From an uncultured Prevotellaceae bacterium (lineage in GTDB: Bacteria > Bacteroidota > Bacteroidia > Bacteroidales > Bacteroidaceae): 42,818 nucleotides of DNA. The translations under genes were made by a program, and so were the position numbers. Numbering within the stretch: position 1 is the first letter of the stretch; every line of letters starts with the position of its first letter. This document shows positions 25,221 to 34,494 of this stretch, one piece after another. A model generated the notes under the pieces. It ran no database searches. It worked only from the letters and a program-made list of their open reading frames with translations, and was not told the DNA's origin. Location of the stretch: positions 1-42,818 of the forward strand of contig CACZDV010000008.1 in the NCBI GenBank assembly GCA_902780025.1. The letters are read 5' to 3'.

Positions 25221-26810
25221 TCAAAACTCGGATGTGAAGTGGAACTGAATATGCTCAAAGTCCTGCTGCGCCATGCTTAACACATAGCCGGAGTCTGCCA
25301 AGAACACGTCACGGTTCTCTTTGTCCTTGGCCATATACTGGTACTTACGTTTTTTGAACGCTTCCAATTCTTGTTCATTGTCACTCGATATCCAACAGGC
25401 TTTATAGAGATGTACTGGTTCCCATCGGCACTTGGCATTATACTCGTTCTCCAGACGGTATTGGATAACCTCAAATTGCAACTGACCGACGGTGCCGATA
25501 ATCTTGCGACCATTGAACTGATTCACAAAAAGCTGGGCAACACCCTCATCCATCAACTGGTCAACACCTTTTTGCAGCTGTTTAGCTTTCATGGGGTCGT
25601 CGTTCTCAATGTACTTAAACAATTCGGGCGAGAATGATGGCAGGCCGCGGAAATGCAGTAATTCACCCTCCGTCAGTGTATCACCAATCTTGAAGATGCC
25701 ACCCGTATCAGGCAGTCCCACAATGTCCCCAGGCCAAGCCTCGTCTATGGTCGACTTGCGCTGAGCCATAAATTGTGTGGGGGAAGTGAAACGCATGGTC
25801 TTTCCCTGACGAACATGCAGATAGGGCTGATTACGCTGGAACTTACCCGAACACACTTTACAGAAGGCGATGCACGAACGGTGGTTGGGATCGATATTGG
25901 CCGTAATCTTGAAGATAAAGCCCGTAAACTTCGATTCTTCAGGCAACACCTCACGTTCCTCTGCCTTTGTGGGACGTGGTGAGGGGGCAATCTCAACAAA
26001 GCAGTTCAGCAATTCCTGAACACCAAAGTTGTTCAGTGCCGAGCCAAAGAAGACAGGAGCCACTTCAGCTGAGCGATAGGTTTCAACATCAAACTCCGGA
26101 TAAACGCCGTCTACTAACTCCAGGTCCTCGCGTAACTTCTCCGCATTGTCATTCCCAACTTTCTCGTTCAGCTCGACTGAGTCAAGTTCTACACTGACCT
26201 TCTCCGTCACGCGTTGCTTGTCAGGGGTAAACAGATCGAGGTTCTGTTCATATATGTTGTAAACTCCCTTGAACTTGGCTCCCTGATTAATAGGCCAGCT
26301 TAGCGGACGCACTTTGATTTCCAACTCCTGTTCCAACTCATCGAGCAGGTCAAAGGGGTCGCGACCTTCACGGTCCATCTTATTAATAAAGATAATGACT
26401 GGGGTCTTTCGCATGCGGCAAACACTCATCAGCTTGCGTGTCTGGGTCTCCACACCCTTAGCACCATCAACCACAATAATGGCCGAATCGACAGCTGTCA
26501 ACGTACGGAAAGTATCTTCAGCAAAATCCTGGTGACCGGGAGTGTCGAGTATGTTAACCTTATACTCTATGTCTTTGCCATCTGGCGTATAGTCAAACTC
26601 CATAACAGACGTAGATACCGAGATTCCACGTTGTTTCTCAATATCCATCCAGTCTGACGTCGCAGTCTTCTTAATCTTATTGTTCTTCACTGCACCGGCC
26701 ACTTGTATCTGCCCGCCGAAAAGCAGGAACTTTTCGGTCAGTGTAGTCTTACCGGCATCGGGGTGCGAAATAATCGCAAATGTTCTTCTTCTTTCTATTT
26801 CCTGATTCAC
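25221..26810 (-). CDS. prfC: peptide chain release factor 3
   Basis: RF3 is the GTPase that recycles RF1/RF2 from the ribosome after termination. G1 is [10 protein letters not shown]3 is LDTPGHQDF and G4 is [11 protein letters not shown]; domain II and the C-terminal RF3 domain follow to 529 aa. I choose the GTG at 26810 (giving [16 protein letters not shown], like other Bacteroidetes RF3) because the longer frame would start with a TTG at 26831 lying within the -7 promoter element. It leads an operon with the sensor phosphatase, tsaC, flavoprotein and ClC genes, though the 45-nt gap after it could hold another control site. Confidence 0.95.
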   Translation of the reverse strand: MNQEIERRRTFAIISHPDAGKTTLTEKFLLFGGQIQVAGAVKNNKIKKTATSDWMDIEKQRGISVSTSVMEFDYTPDGKDIEYKVNILDTPGHQDFAEDTFRTLTAVDSAIIVVDGAKGVETQTRKLMSVCRMRKTPVIIFINKMDREGRDPFDLLDELEQELEIKVRPLSWPINQGAKFKGVYNIYEQNLDLFTPDKQRVTEKVSVELDSVELNEKVGNDNAEKLREDLELVDGVYPEFDVETYRSAEVAPVFFGSALNNFGVQELLNCFVEIAPSPRPTKAEEREVLPEESKFTGFIFKITANIDPNHRSCIAFCKVCSGKFQRNQPYLHVRQGKTMRFTSPTQFMAQRKSTIDEAWPGDIVGLPDTGGIFKIGDTLTEGELLHFRGLPSFSPELFKYIENDDPMKAKQLQKGVDQLMDEGVAQLFVNQFNGRKIIGTVGQLQFEVIQYRLENEYNAKCRWEPVHLYKACWISSDNEQELEAFKKRKYQYMAKDKENRDVFLADSGYVLSMAQQDFEHIQFHFTSEF

Positions 26811-26828
26811 GTTGTATGTATTTTCCTG

Positions 26829-26836
26829 CAAAGATA
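26829..26836 (-). promoter_or_regulatory. putative -7 element for prfC
   Basis: Minus-strand TATCTTTG followed by GC. It lies 18 nt before the GTG start, so the untranslated leader would be only about a dozen bases. The -33 TTG is 23 nt away, longer than usual. Confidence 0.55.
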
Positions 26837-26895
26837 GCGCAAAATTTTGATATAACGAACAAAAACGACAATATTTTCAAAATTTTACCCTTTTC

Positions 26896-26926
26896 TTGGC
26901 AGATTGCAGGATTTTTATTAATTTTG
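26896..26926 (+). promoter_or_regulatory. Bacteroidetes-type promoter of maeB
   Basis: TTG at 26896-26898, a 20-nt spacer and TAATTTTG at 26919-26926, followed by GC. It lies 42 nt before the maeB ATG and is divergent from the prfC promoter. Confidence 0.75.
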
Positions 26927-26968
26927 CAAGCCGTAAGCGAATAGCACAAACACAAACACAACTATATT

Positions 26969-29272
26969 ATGGCAAAGATTACAAAAGAGGCCGCGCTGGA
27001 GTATCATGAGAACGGACGGCCAGGAAAGATTGAAGTGAAGCCTACAAAGGCTTACCGTACACAGACAGACCTCAGCTTGGCATACTCGCCGGGCGTGGCC
27101 TATCCATGTTTGGAGATTCAGGAGAACCCGGATGCGGCATACCGCTACACAGACAAAGGAAATCTGGTAGCCGTCATATCGAACGGAACTGCAGTCTTAG
27201 GACTGGGTGACATTGGAGCTATGAGCGGGAAACCCGTAATGGAAGGTAAAGGTCTTCTATTCAAGATTTACGGCGGAATAGATGTCTTTGACATTGAGGT
27301 AGCAGAGAAAGACCCCGAGAAGTTCTGTGAGGCTGTAGAGCGAATAGCCCCCACTTTTGGAGGTATCAATTTGGAGGATATCAAAGCACCCGAATGTTTC
27401 TATATTGAAGAGCGCCTGAAGCGTACACTCGACATTCCCGTTATGCACGACGACCAACATGGAACGGCCATCATCAGTGCAGCGGGACTGAAGAATGCTA
27501 TGGAAGTTATCGGGAAGGACATCTCGAAGGTACGTATTGTTGTGAACGGCGCCGGCGCTGCTGCCATCTCGTGTACAAAACTTTATATGGCCATCGGCGC
27601 CAAAAAAGAAAATATCGTCATGCTCGACTCTAAGGGCGTCATCTCTACCAGTCGTACTGACCTGAATGAGCAGAAGAAGTTTTTCGCCACCTCAAGGACA
27701 GACATCAAGACCTTAGAGGAAGCCGTGAACGGAGCCGATGTATTTGTCGGATTATCAAAGGGTAACGTTCTCTCGAAAGAAATGGTAAAGACGATGGCCA
27801 AAGACCCTGTCATCTTCGCTTTAGCCAATCCTGTGCCTGAGATCTCCTATGAGGATGCTATGGAGGCGCGCCCTGACACGCTGATGTCAACAGGCCGTAC
27901 AGACTATCCTAACCAGATTAACAATGTGATAGGTTTCCCCTATATCTTCCGCGGTGCGCTCGATGTACATGCTACTGCCATCAACGAAGAGATGAAATTA
28001 GCTGCTGTCCATGCCATTGCCGACTTAGCCAAACAGCCTGTTCCCGATGTGGTGAACGACGTGTACAAGGTGAACAACCTGCGTTTCGGCCGTGACTACT
28101 TTATCCCGAAGCCCGTTGACCCGCGTCTCATCTCGGAAGTATCTGCAGCAGTAGCCAAGGCTGCCATCGACAGTGGTGTTGCCCGCAAGCAAATTAAAGA
28201 CTGGGACGAGTATAAGGATTCACTCTCGGTGCTGCTTGGACAAGAGACGAAGCTTACTCAGAAACTCTATGCTACAGCAGCAGCTCATCCCCAGCGCGTA
28301 GTCTTCGCTGAAGCTGTCCACCCCACCATGCTCAAGGCTGCCGTCCAGGCAAAGGCAGAAGGAATCTGCCAGCCCGTACTCCTTGGTAACGATGAAGTTA
28401 TCATGAAGTTAGCGAAAAGTCTTGACCTAAGTCTTGAGGGTATTGAGATTGTCAACCTGCGTCACCCCGATGAGCAGGAACGGCGTGAACGCTACGCCCG
28501 CATCCTGACCGAGAAGCGTCAGCGTGAGGGCTATACCTTCCAAGAGGCTAACGATAAGATGTTCGAGCGCAACTACTTTGGCATGATGATGGTTGAGACG
28601 GGTGAGGCCGATGCTTTCATCACAGGTCTCTACACAAAGTATTCCAATACTATTAAGGTTGTCAACGAGGTTATCGGTATACGTCCCGAGTACCAGCACT
28701 TCGGTGCCATGCACATCATCAACTCGCCAAAGGGTACCTATTATATAGCCGACACAATGGTGAACGAAAATCCCGATACCGACACACTGGTCGACATTGC
28801 CAAGTTAGCCTCGACAGCCGTCCGCTTCTTCAATGAGAAGCCTGTCATCGGCATGATTTCGCACTCCAACTTCGGCTCCAGCCAGAGTGCCGGTGCCAAG
28901 AAGGTGCGCCGCGCTGTGGAGCAGATGCACGAGGAGTATCCCGACCTGCTCATCGATGGTGAGTTGCAACTGGGCTTCGCCATGGACAACGAACTGCGCG
29001 ACGAGCAGTACCCCTTCAACAGACTGAACGGAAAGAAGGTCAACACGCTGGTATTCCCCAACCTGACCTCAGCCCGCTCCTCATACAAGATGCTGCAGAT
29101 GCTCGATGCCGATGTCGAGATTATCGGCCCCATCCAGATGGGACTGAACAAGCCTATCCACTTCATCGATTTCGGTGCTTCTGTCCGCGACGTTGTCAAC
29201 ATCGTGGCCGTTGCTACCATCGATGCCTACGTGGACAAAGTCAAGAAACGCATCAATGCGGTAAAGGCTTAA
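26969..29272 (+). CDS. maeB: NADP-dependent malic enzyme with phosphotransacetylase-like domain
   Basis: A 767-aa MaeB-type enzyme that decarboxylates malate to pyruvate. The N-terminal malic domain (about 1-165) has the Tyr in [15 protein letters not shown] and the acidic metal site in [12 protein letters not shown] and [15 protein letters not shown] with [10 protein letters not shown]; the NAD(P) domain has [11 protein letters not shown]. From about residue 430 comes a phosphate acetyl/butaryltransferase-like domain ([15 protein letters not shown] to the end), which in MaeB proteins is regulatory, sensing acetyl-CoA. Length matches E. coli MaeB (759). The next gene starts inside its stop codon. 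Confidence 0.95.
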   Translation: MAKITKEAALEYHENGRPGKIEVKPTKAYRTQTDLSLAYSPGVAYPCLEIQENPDAAYRYTDKGNLVAVISNGTAVLGLGDIGAMSGKPVMEGKGLLFKIYGGIDVFDIEVAEKDPEKFCEAVERIAPTFGGINLEDIKAPECFYIEERLKRTLDIPVMHDDQHGTAIISAAGLKNAMEVIGKDISKVRIVVNGAGAAAISCTKLYMAIGAKKENIVMLDSKGVISTSRTDLNEQKKFFATSRTDIKTLEEAVNGADVFVGLSKGNVLSKEMVKTMAKDPVIFALANPVPEISYEDAMEARPDTLMSTGRTDYPNQINNVIGFPYIFRGALDVHATAINEEMKLAAVHAIADLAKQPVPDVVNDVYKVNNLRFGRDYFIPKPVDPRLISEVSAAVAKAAIDSGVARKQIKDWDEYKDSLSVLLGQETKLTQKLYATAAAHPQRVVFAEAVHPTMLKAAVQAKAEGICQPVLLGNDEVIMKLAKSLDLSLEGIEIVNLRHPDEQERRERYARILTEKRQREGYTFQEANDKMFERNYFGMMMVETGEADAFITGLYTKYSNTIKVVNEVIGIRPEYQHFGAMHIINSPKGTYYIADTMVNENPDTDTLVDIAKLASTAVRFFNEKPVIGMISHSNFGSSQSAGAKKVRRAVEQMHEEYPDLLIDGELQLGFAMDNELRDEQYPFNRLNGKKVNTLVFPNLTSARSSYKMLQMLDADVEIIGPIQMGLNKPIHFIDFGASVRDVVNIVAVATIDAYVDKVKKRINAVKA

Positions 29273-29643
29273 TGAATCATCAGGTTATCCTCTCATTAGC
29301 CGCTAACCGTTTTCAAGTTAGGAATCTCTCCCGGGCACGACAATGCCTGGAAGAGATTCTTTCTGATTTACACTATACCCGCGAACACTGGACGCAACCC
29401 ATTGGCAATAGCAACCGACGCGACGCATACCTGAACCAATTAGCTTCAGGCATGACGACGATGGACGAAGAATCATTGAATGCCCGGCTGAAACAAATGG
29501 AAGTCAGTTTCGGCCGTAGTGAACAAAAGCGCCGATTAGGGATTGTCCCCATCGACCTTGATATTTTGCAGTTCGACGGAGAACGCAGACATCTACGTGA
29601 CTGGGAGCGTCCTTACGTCAAGGAATTACTTGTTGAACTTTGA
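29272..29643 (+). CDS. folK: compact HPPK-like pterin diphosphokinase
   Basis: Likely 2-amino-4-hydroxy-6-hydroxymethyldihydropteridine diphosphokinase of folate synthesis. The C-terminal half holds the signature: MEVSFGRSEQKRRLGIVPIDLDILQF with the metal-binding DLD, then DWERPYVKELL, matching the H-ERPFVL block. The N terminus (VILSLAANRFQ) replaces the usual LGSNLG loop. At 123 aa it is about 35 residues shorter than E. coli FolK (159). The start overlaps the maeB stop by 1 nt and the end overlaps the convergent mtgA by 18 nt. The divergent N terminus makes activity less certain than family membership. Confidence 0.75.
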   Translation: MNHQVILSLAANRFQVRNLSRARQCLEEILSDLHYTREHWTQPIGNSNRRDAYLNQLASGMTTMDEESLNARLKQMEVSFGRSEQKRRLGIVPIDLDILQFDGERRHLRDWERPYVKELLVEL

Positions 29644-30318
29644 GTGCTTTTCAATATAGTTCATCTCATGGATAATGCGCTGCTGACGTTTCAGCATATA
29701 CGCACTGGGATGTTTCGACGAGAATTTCCTGGGATTGGGTAACGTGGCAGCAATCAGGGCACAACGTTCACGCGACAATTGGTGTGCGTGAAGTCCCCAG
29801 TTCTCACGGCTTATGGCCTCGACACCATAGATACCTTCCCCCGTCTCAATAGAGTTCAGGTAGACTTCCATGATGCGCTCCTTCGACCACATCAGTTCAA
29901 TCAGGGTGGTGAAATACACCTCAAAACCTTTACGCACCCATGAACGTCCAGGCCACAGGAAAACGTTCTTTGCCGTCTGCTGCGAGATGGTCGATGCTCC
30001 CAGTTTCCGCTTTTCAGGATGTTTCTTATTACGTTTGGCAGCATGCTCAATGGCTTTGAAGTCAAAGCCGTGATGCTCCAGGAAATGAGCATCCTCGCTA
30101 CCCATCACCGCCATAGGCATGTGCTCTGAAATGTCGCTGAGCGGAACCCAATTATGCGACATTCGCAGTTCCCTACCCTCCTTCAATTGCTGGTAACAGC
30201 GGATTACCATCAACGGTGTGACCCATACGGGAATAAACCGCAGAGCCACTACAGAAAGAATCGTGGAGGCCAGAAAAGCCACCACGATTCTACGTATCAA
30301 TTTCTTAAAGAACTTCAA
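29626..30318 (-). CDS. mtgA: monofunctional peptidoglycan glycosyltransferase
   Basis: A GT51 glycosyltransferase that polymerises lipid II into glycan strands. One N-terminal membrane helix (about 10-34) is followed by the GT51 motifs EDAHFLEHHGFDF (catalytic Glu), GASTISQQTAKNVFL, KGFEVYFTTLIE with WSKERIMEVYLN, and GIYGVEA. No transpeptidase domain is present; 230 aa is the normal MtgA length. The only start that keeps the membrane anchor is a TTG at 30316-30318, within a heptamer array; an in-frame stop lies two codons upstream. Confidence 0.93.
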   Translation of the reverse strand: MKFFKKLIRRIVVAFLASTILSVVALRFIPVWVTPLMVIRCYQQLKEGRELRMSHNWVPLSDISEHMPMAVMGSEDAHFLEHHGFDFKAIEHAAKRNKKHPEKRKLGASTISQQTAKNVFLWPGRSWVRKGFEVYFTTLIELMWSKERIMEVYLNSIETGEGIYGVEAISRENWGLHAHQLSRERCALIAATLPNPRKFSSKHPSAYMLKRQQRIIHEMNYIEKHSKFNK

Positions 30319-30356
30319 TTGTCAACTGTCAACTATCAACTATCAACTGTCAACTT
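30315..30356. repeat. TCAACTR heptamer array spanning the OmpA/mtgA junction
   Basis: Six phased units: TCAATTG, TCAACTG, TCAACTA, TCAACTA, TCAACTG, TCAACTT. The array makes up the entire spacer, includes the mtgA TTG start at one end and two bases of the upstream TAA stop at the other. Confidence 0.9.
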
Positions 30357-31056
30357 ACTGCAGCGTTCCAGCCTCAGCAGACTTGATCATAGCCTCGCTG
30401 GCATAGAGGATCACCTCCACACGGCGGTTCTGAGCCTTGCCGGCAGCAGTAGAGTTGTCAGCAACGGGGTTAGCCTCACCGAAACCAGTGGTAGAACGAA
30501 TCTGGTTGCTGCTGACACCCAGAGAAGTCAGATAGTTGGTCACGGCCTGAGCGCGCTGCTGCGACAGGTTGATGTTCTTCTGGGCACTCTGCTCAGCGGT
30601 AGAGTTCTTCCAACCGGCATTGTCGGTGTAACCCTGAACGGCAACGTCACAGTCGGTGTTCACCTTCAGCACGTTGTTGGCAAACTGAGTCAGCGAGTTC
30701 TTGGCAGCAGCCTGGAGCGTAGAGCTACCAGTACCGAAGAGGATACCAGAATCGAAGGTAACCTTCACACCCTGCAGACCATTAGCGTCGGTATAGCTCT
30801 CAACCTGAGCGTTCTCAACAGCCTGAGCCTGAGCCTTCACCTTATCCATGTGCTTACCGATGAGAGCACCAGTACCAGCACCAACAGCACCACCTACGGC
30901 AGCACCTACAGCGGTATTACCTGCAATCTTACCTACGATAGCTCCTAAGGCAGCACCACCGACAGCGCCGATAGCGGTTCCCTTAGCCAAGTTGTTACAT
31001 CCTGCCATCACGATGCCTGCGCAAAGAGCGACGGCTACAGTCTTCATACTTTTCAT
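30355..31056 (-). CDS. OmpA-family lipoprotein with glycine-zipper region
   Basis: A 233-aa outer-membrane lipoprotein of the YiaD/OmpA type. The signal ends in a lipobox (IVMAGC, Cys20). Residues about 24-68 are a glycine zipper (GAVGGAALGAIVGKIAG, GAAVGGAVGAGTGALIG), which may insert into a membrane. The C-terminal OmpA domain (about 110-220) binds peptidoglycan; the key residues are seen in VQGYTDNAG and in LSQQRAQAVTNYLTSLGV and GKAQNRRVEVIL. ATG at 31056 is used; a second Met three codons on is possible. It precedes mtgA and is likely co-transcribed from the -7 at 31114. Confidence 0.92.
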   Translation of the reverse strand: MKSMKTVAVALCAGIVMAGCNNLAKGTAIGAVGGAALGAIVGKIAGNTAVGAAVGGAVGAGTGALIGKHMDKVKAQAQAVENAQVESYTDANGLQGVKVTFDSGILFGTGSSTLQAAAKNSLTQFANNVLKVNTDCDVAVQGYTDNAGWKNSTAEQSAQKNINLSQQRAQAVTNYLTSLGVSSNQIRSTTGFGEANPVADNSTAAGKAQNRRVEVILYASEAMIKSAEAGTLQ

Positions 31057-31113
31057 AATCTTTTGGTTTTAGTTTTTATTGATGTTAAACAAAAATTTGC
31101 TCTTTTTACGCTG

Positions 31114-31121
31114 CAAAGATA
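31114..31121 (-). promoter_or_regulatory. putative -7 element for the OmpA-family gene
   Basis: Minus-strand TATCTTTG followed by GC, 57 nt before the ATG. No matching -33. Confidence 0.5.
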
Positions 31122-31164
31122 ATAATTATTTCGTAAACGTGCGCGATAATTGAGTTTTTTTATG

Positions 31165-31172
31165 TAATTTTG
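31165..31172 (+). promoter_or_regulatory. putative -7 element for proS
   Basis: TAATTTTG followed by GC, 30 nt before the proS ATG and divergent from the OmpA-family promoter. No TTG at the right distance upstream. Confidence 0.55.
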
Positions 31173-31201
31173 CACACAAAATGACAAAATACTGAATAAA
31201 C

Positions 31202-32683
31202 ATGGCAAAAGAATTGAAAGATTTGACCAAAAGGGCTGACAATTACAGCCAGTGGTTCAACGATCTCGTAGTGAAGGCCGACCTCGCTGAGCAGTCGGCC
31301 GTACGCGGGTGTATGGTCATCAAACCCTATGGCTATGCCATCTGGGAGAAGATGCAGCAGCAGTTAGACAAGATGTTCAAGGAGACGGGTGCCCAGAACG
31401 CCTACTTCCCCTTGCTCATCCCGAAGTCGTTCCTCAGTCGTGAGGCTGAGCACGTAGAGGGCTTCGCCAAGGAGTGCGCCGTGGTGACCCACTACCGTCT
31501 GCGCGCCAAGGACGACAAGAGCGGCGTCGAGGTTGACCCCTCAGCCAAGCTGGAAGAGGAACTGATTGTGCGTCCCACCTCGGAGACCATTATCTGGAAC
31601 ACCTATAAGAACTGGATTCACTCCTGGCGCGACCTGCCCCTGATGTGCAACCAGTGGTGTAACGTCATGCGCTGGGAGATGCGTACCCGTCCGTTCCTCC
31701 GTACCTCAGAGTTCCTGTGGCAGGAAGGTCACACAGCTCATGCCACCCGTGAGGAGGCCGAGGCCGAAGCACAGCAGATGCTGAAGGTCTATGCCAAGTT
31801 CGCTGAGGAGTGGATGGCCGTTCCCGTCGTACAGGGCGTGAAGAGCGAGACTGAGCGTTTTGCCGGTGCCCTCGACACCTATACCATCGAGGCTATGATG
31901 CAGGACGGTAAGGCCCTGCAGTCGGGTACTTCACACTTCCTCGGACAGAACTTCGCCAAGGCATTTGACGTCACCTATTTAAATAAGGAGAACAAGCCTG
32001 AGTACGTATGGGCCACCTCATGGGGTGTTTCCACCCGACTCATCGGTGCGCTCATTATGACCCATAGCGACGACAACGGTCTCGTTCTGCCTCCGCGTCT
32101 CGCCCCCATCCAGGTGGTCATCATCCCTATTGCCACCAAGCCCGAACAGATGGAACTGGTCAACAAGGAAGTGGGACCCATCATCGAACAGCTGCGTCAG
32201 AAGGGCATCACCGTCATGTTCGACGATGCCGACAACAAGCGTCCTGGCTTCAAGTTCGCTGACTACGAGCTGAAGGGTGTTCCCGTACGTCTGGTTCTTG
32301 GTGCCCGCGACTTGGAGAACGGCACCATTGAGGTGATGCGCCGCGATACACTTGAAAAGGAGACCCGCCCCCTGGAGGGAATCGTCGACTACGTGGAGCA
32401 GCTGCTGGACGACATCCAGAAGAACATCTTCGAGAAGGCCAAGGCCTATCGTGATGCCCACATCTTCGAGTGCGACAACTACGAGGAGTTCAAGGAGCGC
32501 GTCAAGGACGGCGGTTTCTTCCTCTGCCACTGGGACGGTACTGCCGAGACCGAGGCACAGATCAAGGAAGAGACGCAGGCTACCATCCGCTGCGTACCCT
32601 TCGGCGTAGAACAGACACCTGGTGTCGACATGGTGACTGGCAAGCCCTCGAAGGCTCGCGTCATCATCGCCCGCAGTTACTAA
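31202..32683 (+). CDS. proS: prolyl-tRNA synthetase, archaeal/eukaryotic-type
   Basis: A 493-aa class II synthetase charging tRNA-Pro. It lacks the large INS editing insertion of the E. coli-type enzyme and ends in [10 protein letters not shown], the C-terminal tyrosine typical of the archaeal/eukaryotic-type clade also found in Bacteroidetes. Motif 2 is in [20 protein letters not shown] (R-F-R core) and motif 3 in [21 protein letters not shown] marks the proline pocket. A strong terminator follows, so proS is probably monocistronic. Confidence 0.96.
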   Translation: MAKELKDLTKRADNYSQWFNDLVVKADLAEQSAVRGCMVIKPYGYAIWEKMQQQLDKMFKETGAQNAYFPLLIPKSFLSREAEHVEGFAKECAVVTHYRLRAKDDKSGVEVDPSAKLEEELIVRPTSETIIWNTYKNWIHSWRDLPLMCNQWCNVMRWEMRTRPFLRTSEFLWQEGHTAHATREEAEAEAQQMLKVYAKFAEEWMAVPVVQGVKSETERFAGALDTYTIEAMMQDGKALQSGTSHFLGQNFAKAFDVTYLNKENKPEYVWATSWGVSTRLIGALIMTHSDDNGLVLPPRLAPIQVVIIPIATKPEQMELVNKEVGPIIEQLRQKGITVMFDDADNKRPGFKFADYELKGVPVRLVLGARDLENGTIEVMRRDTLEKETRPLEGIVDYVEQLLDDIQKNIFEKAKAYRDAHIFECDNYEEFKERVKDGGFFLCHWDGTAETEAQIKEETQATIRCVPFGVEQTPGVDMVTGKPSKARVIIARSY

Positions 32684-32711
32684 GCGGAAAAACAAGGTAA
32701 TAACAACCATT

Positions 32712-32749
32712 AGCGGATAGGCCAAAATTAGGCACTATCCGCTTTTTTA
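32712..32749 (+). terminator. intrinsic terminator after proS
   Basis: AGCGGATAG (32712-32720) pairs perfectly with CTATCCGCT (32735-32743), with GCC/GGC extending the stem inside around a one-base bulge, followed by a run of T. It lies 28 nt after the proS stop. Confidence 0.9.
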
Positions 32750-32751
32750 GT

Positions 32752-32836
32752 CGCTACCTACCACCTACAGCCCCGCTATCTACTACCTACAGGAGCGCTA
32801 CCTACTACCTACAGGGCCTGTACCCGGTAGGTAGCG
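32752..32836. repeat. three 22-nt tandem repeats plus an inverted arm
   Basis: Three copies start at 32752, 32774 and 32796, each near CGCTACCTACTACCTACAGG plus two bases; inside each is a 7-nt sub-repeat CTACCTA. The third copy's CGCTACCTAC (32796-32805) pairs perfectly with GTAGGTAGCG (32827-32836), making a 10-bp stem, so the array ends in a hairpin. Confidence 0.88.
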
Positions 32837-33045
32837 GGATGGTACGTCGTAGACGGCCGGAAGGCCGTGATGAGGTGACGCACTTCGATTTACTCCCAGG
32901 GGTATGTCCTCGTGCTGCACGGCGAGGGGCAGAACATTTCGGATTCTGGCTACAAAGATACGAAAAGTTTTTCAAATAGTCGTTGTTTTATTTAAACTTT
33001 TCCAACTTTTTCCGTCTAATAGGATATAACATTTCAAACGACTAC
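32837..33045. other. non-coding spacer before the carbohydrate-binding gene
   Basis: Together with the terminator and repeats this is the only gene-free stretch over 300 nt (32684-33045). It contains a short perfect hairpin, ACGGCC-GGAA-GGCCGT (32853-32868), and a minus-strand TATCTTTG near 32955 without a gene to serve. I see no open frame and no convincing plus-strand promoter for the next gene. Confidence 0.5.
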
Positions 33046-34494
33046 ATGAAAAGATTGCTTTTATGGATGCTGCCCTTCGTGATGGGCGGCGTGTGTCACG
33101 CGGAGGATATCACCATCCGCTATAATGGTGCGAAGGCAAAGGTGACACAAACGGTGAAAGACAGCGTGAAGGTGACCGTGGACGGCGCTAAGGTTAAGAT
33201 CGAGAGCCAGTACGTAGCACACAAACTGACGCTACGACTGACGGGCAAGAGCGACGACGGACAGCTCGAACTGAAGACGGCGGGCAAGGCAAAGGTGAAG
33301 CTCGACGGACTGACGCTGACCAGTCAGGAGGGTGCTCCGCTGACGCTGAAGAACAAGAAGAAGGTGGAGATTGTGGCCGGAAAGGGCACGAAGAACACGC
33401 TGACCATCACGGCCTGCACGGACACGGCCAACCACAAGGCGGCCACCATCTGGGCGAAGGACAAACTGCTGCTGTCGGGCAAAGGCATACTCAACGTCAT
33501 TGCCACAGGCGACGGTTGCCGCGGCATCAAGTCGAAGAAGGACGTCACCATTGAGGAACTGACCCTAAACGTGACAACCTCTGGCGATAACTTAGGTGAG
33601 AAGCCCTTTGGCTTTGGCGGGTTCCCAGAGTTCGGGGACGGTGAAATGCCGGACTTCGGCGGTGGTGGTTTCCCACCCTTTGGCAACGACAGTACACGAC
33701 AAGGCGGTTTCCCAATGCCGGACTTCGGCGGCGGTGGCTTCCCACCTTTCGGCAATGACAGTACGGAGCAGGGAGGCGGTTTCATGGGCAAGCATAAATA
33801 TGTGGCCTCAACCAAGGGCATCGCCTCGAAGGGCAAGATTACCATCAACAGCGGCAACGTGACCGTCAGGACCTCAACACCCGGAGCCGAGGGCATCGAG
33901 GGTAAGGAGGGTATCGTCTTCAATGGCGGTGACATCGACGTGATGACCACCGACGATGCCATCAACGCCAACGCCACCATCGAGTTCAACGGTGCCAACG
34001 TCACAGCCCGCAGTACCACCAACGATGCCGTCGACTCTAATCCCCCCGGTGGCTTCTTCATGCCCTTTGGCGGCAGCAACAATCAAAATTCAGATCCTGC
34101 CATCATCATTCGTGGCGGCAAGGTCTATGCATGGAGTCAGGTAGGCTCGCCTGAAGAGGGACTGGACTGCGACTTTTCACCCCTTGTCATCGAGGGTGGT
34201 CAGGTGTTTTCTGTCGGTGGCGGCATGGGTGAAATGCCCTCCGTGCCCACCAACAACACCGCCAAGCAGCCCACTGTCCTGCTCATCGGGCTCAATATCG
34301 TGAAGGACGAGCCCGTCAGCATCTACGACGGCAACGGCAAGCTCCTTGACCGCATCACCATTCCCTTCTCCCTGCGGCGCAGCGCCAGTCTCGTCACCAG
34401 TCCTGCCTTCAAAGTGGGCAGCACCTACACCGTCAAGACCAAGGATTACGAGAAGACCTTCACCCTCAGCGAAGCGTTTACTACTGTGCGGTAG
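33046..34494 (+). CDS. exported carbohydrate-binding (Cthe_2159-like) protein with Gly/Phe/Pro repeats
   Basis: A 482-aa secreted protein. The start is set at 33046, where a signal peptide begins (MKRLLLWMLPFVMGGVCHAE); the longer frame from 32983 adds no sensible sequence. Many short strands with regular G/N turns (KVTIDGAKVKIE-like, GKITINSGNVTV, GIVFNGGDIDV, DAINANATIEFNGANV, AIIIRGGKVYAWS) suggest the right-handed beta-helix of the Cthe_2159-type carbohydrate-binding family. About residues 201-246 are two copies of a 23-residue Gly/Phe/Pro-rich repeat (MPDFGGGGFPPFGNDST core). It ends with a small domain (VSIYDGNGKLLDRI to the end). It overlaps the convergent tilS by 14 nt. Ligand unknown. 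Confidence 0.82.
   Translation: MKRLLLWMLPFVMGGVCHAEDITIRYNGAKAKVTQTVKDSVKVTVDGAKVKIESQYVAHKLTLRLTGKSDDGQLELKTAGKAKVKLDGLTLTSQEGAPLTLKNKKKVEIVAGKGTKNTLTITACTDTANHKAATIWAKDKLLLSGKGILNVIATGDGCRGIKSKKDVTIEELTLNVTTSGDNLGEKPFGFGGFPEFGDGEMPDFGGGGFPPFGNDSTRQGGFPMPDFGGGGFPPFGNDSTEQGGGFMGKHKYVASTKGIASKGKITINSGNVTVRTSTPGAEGIEGKEGIVFNGGDIDVMTTDDAINANATIEFNGANVTARSTTNDAVDSNPPGGFFMPFGGSNNQNSDPAIIIRGGKVYAWSQVGSPEEGLDCDFSPLVIEGGQVFSVGGGMGEMPSVPTNNTAKQPTVLLIGLNIVKDEPVSIYDGNGKLLDRITIPFSLRRSASLVTSPAFKVGSTYTVKTKDYEKTFTLSEAFTTVR
33646..33783. repeat. two 69-nt tandem repeats in the carbohydrate-binding gene
   Basis: Copies at 33646-33714 and 33715-33783 encode MPDFGGGGFPPFGNDST followed by RQGGFP or EQGGGF. Several third-position differences between copies show they are not a very recent duplication. 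Confidence 0.85.

Noticed and set aside
26749-26961. Minus-strand open frame of 70 codons before prfC
   Set aside because: It spans the divergent promoter region and overlaps prfC in another frame; no plausible protein features.
32752-32836. Possible CRISPR array
   Set aside because: The 22-nt units are directly adjacent with no spacers, and no cas genes are present.
33324-34082. Minus-strand Pro/Lys-rich open frame opposite the carbohydrate-binding gene
   Set aside because: Its repeats are just the complement of the 69-nt repeats; no start context or homology pattern.
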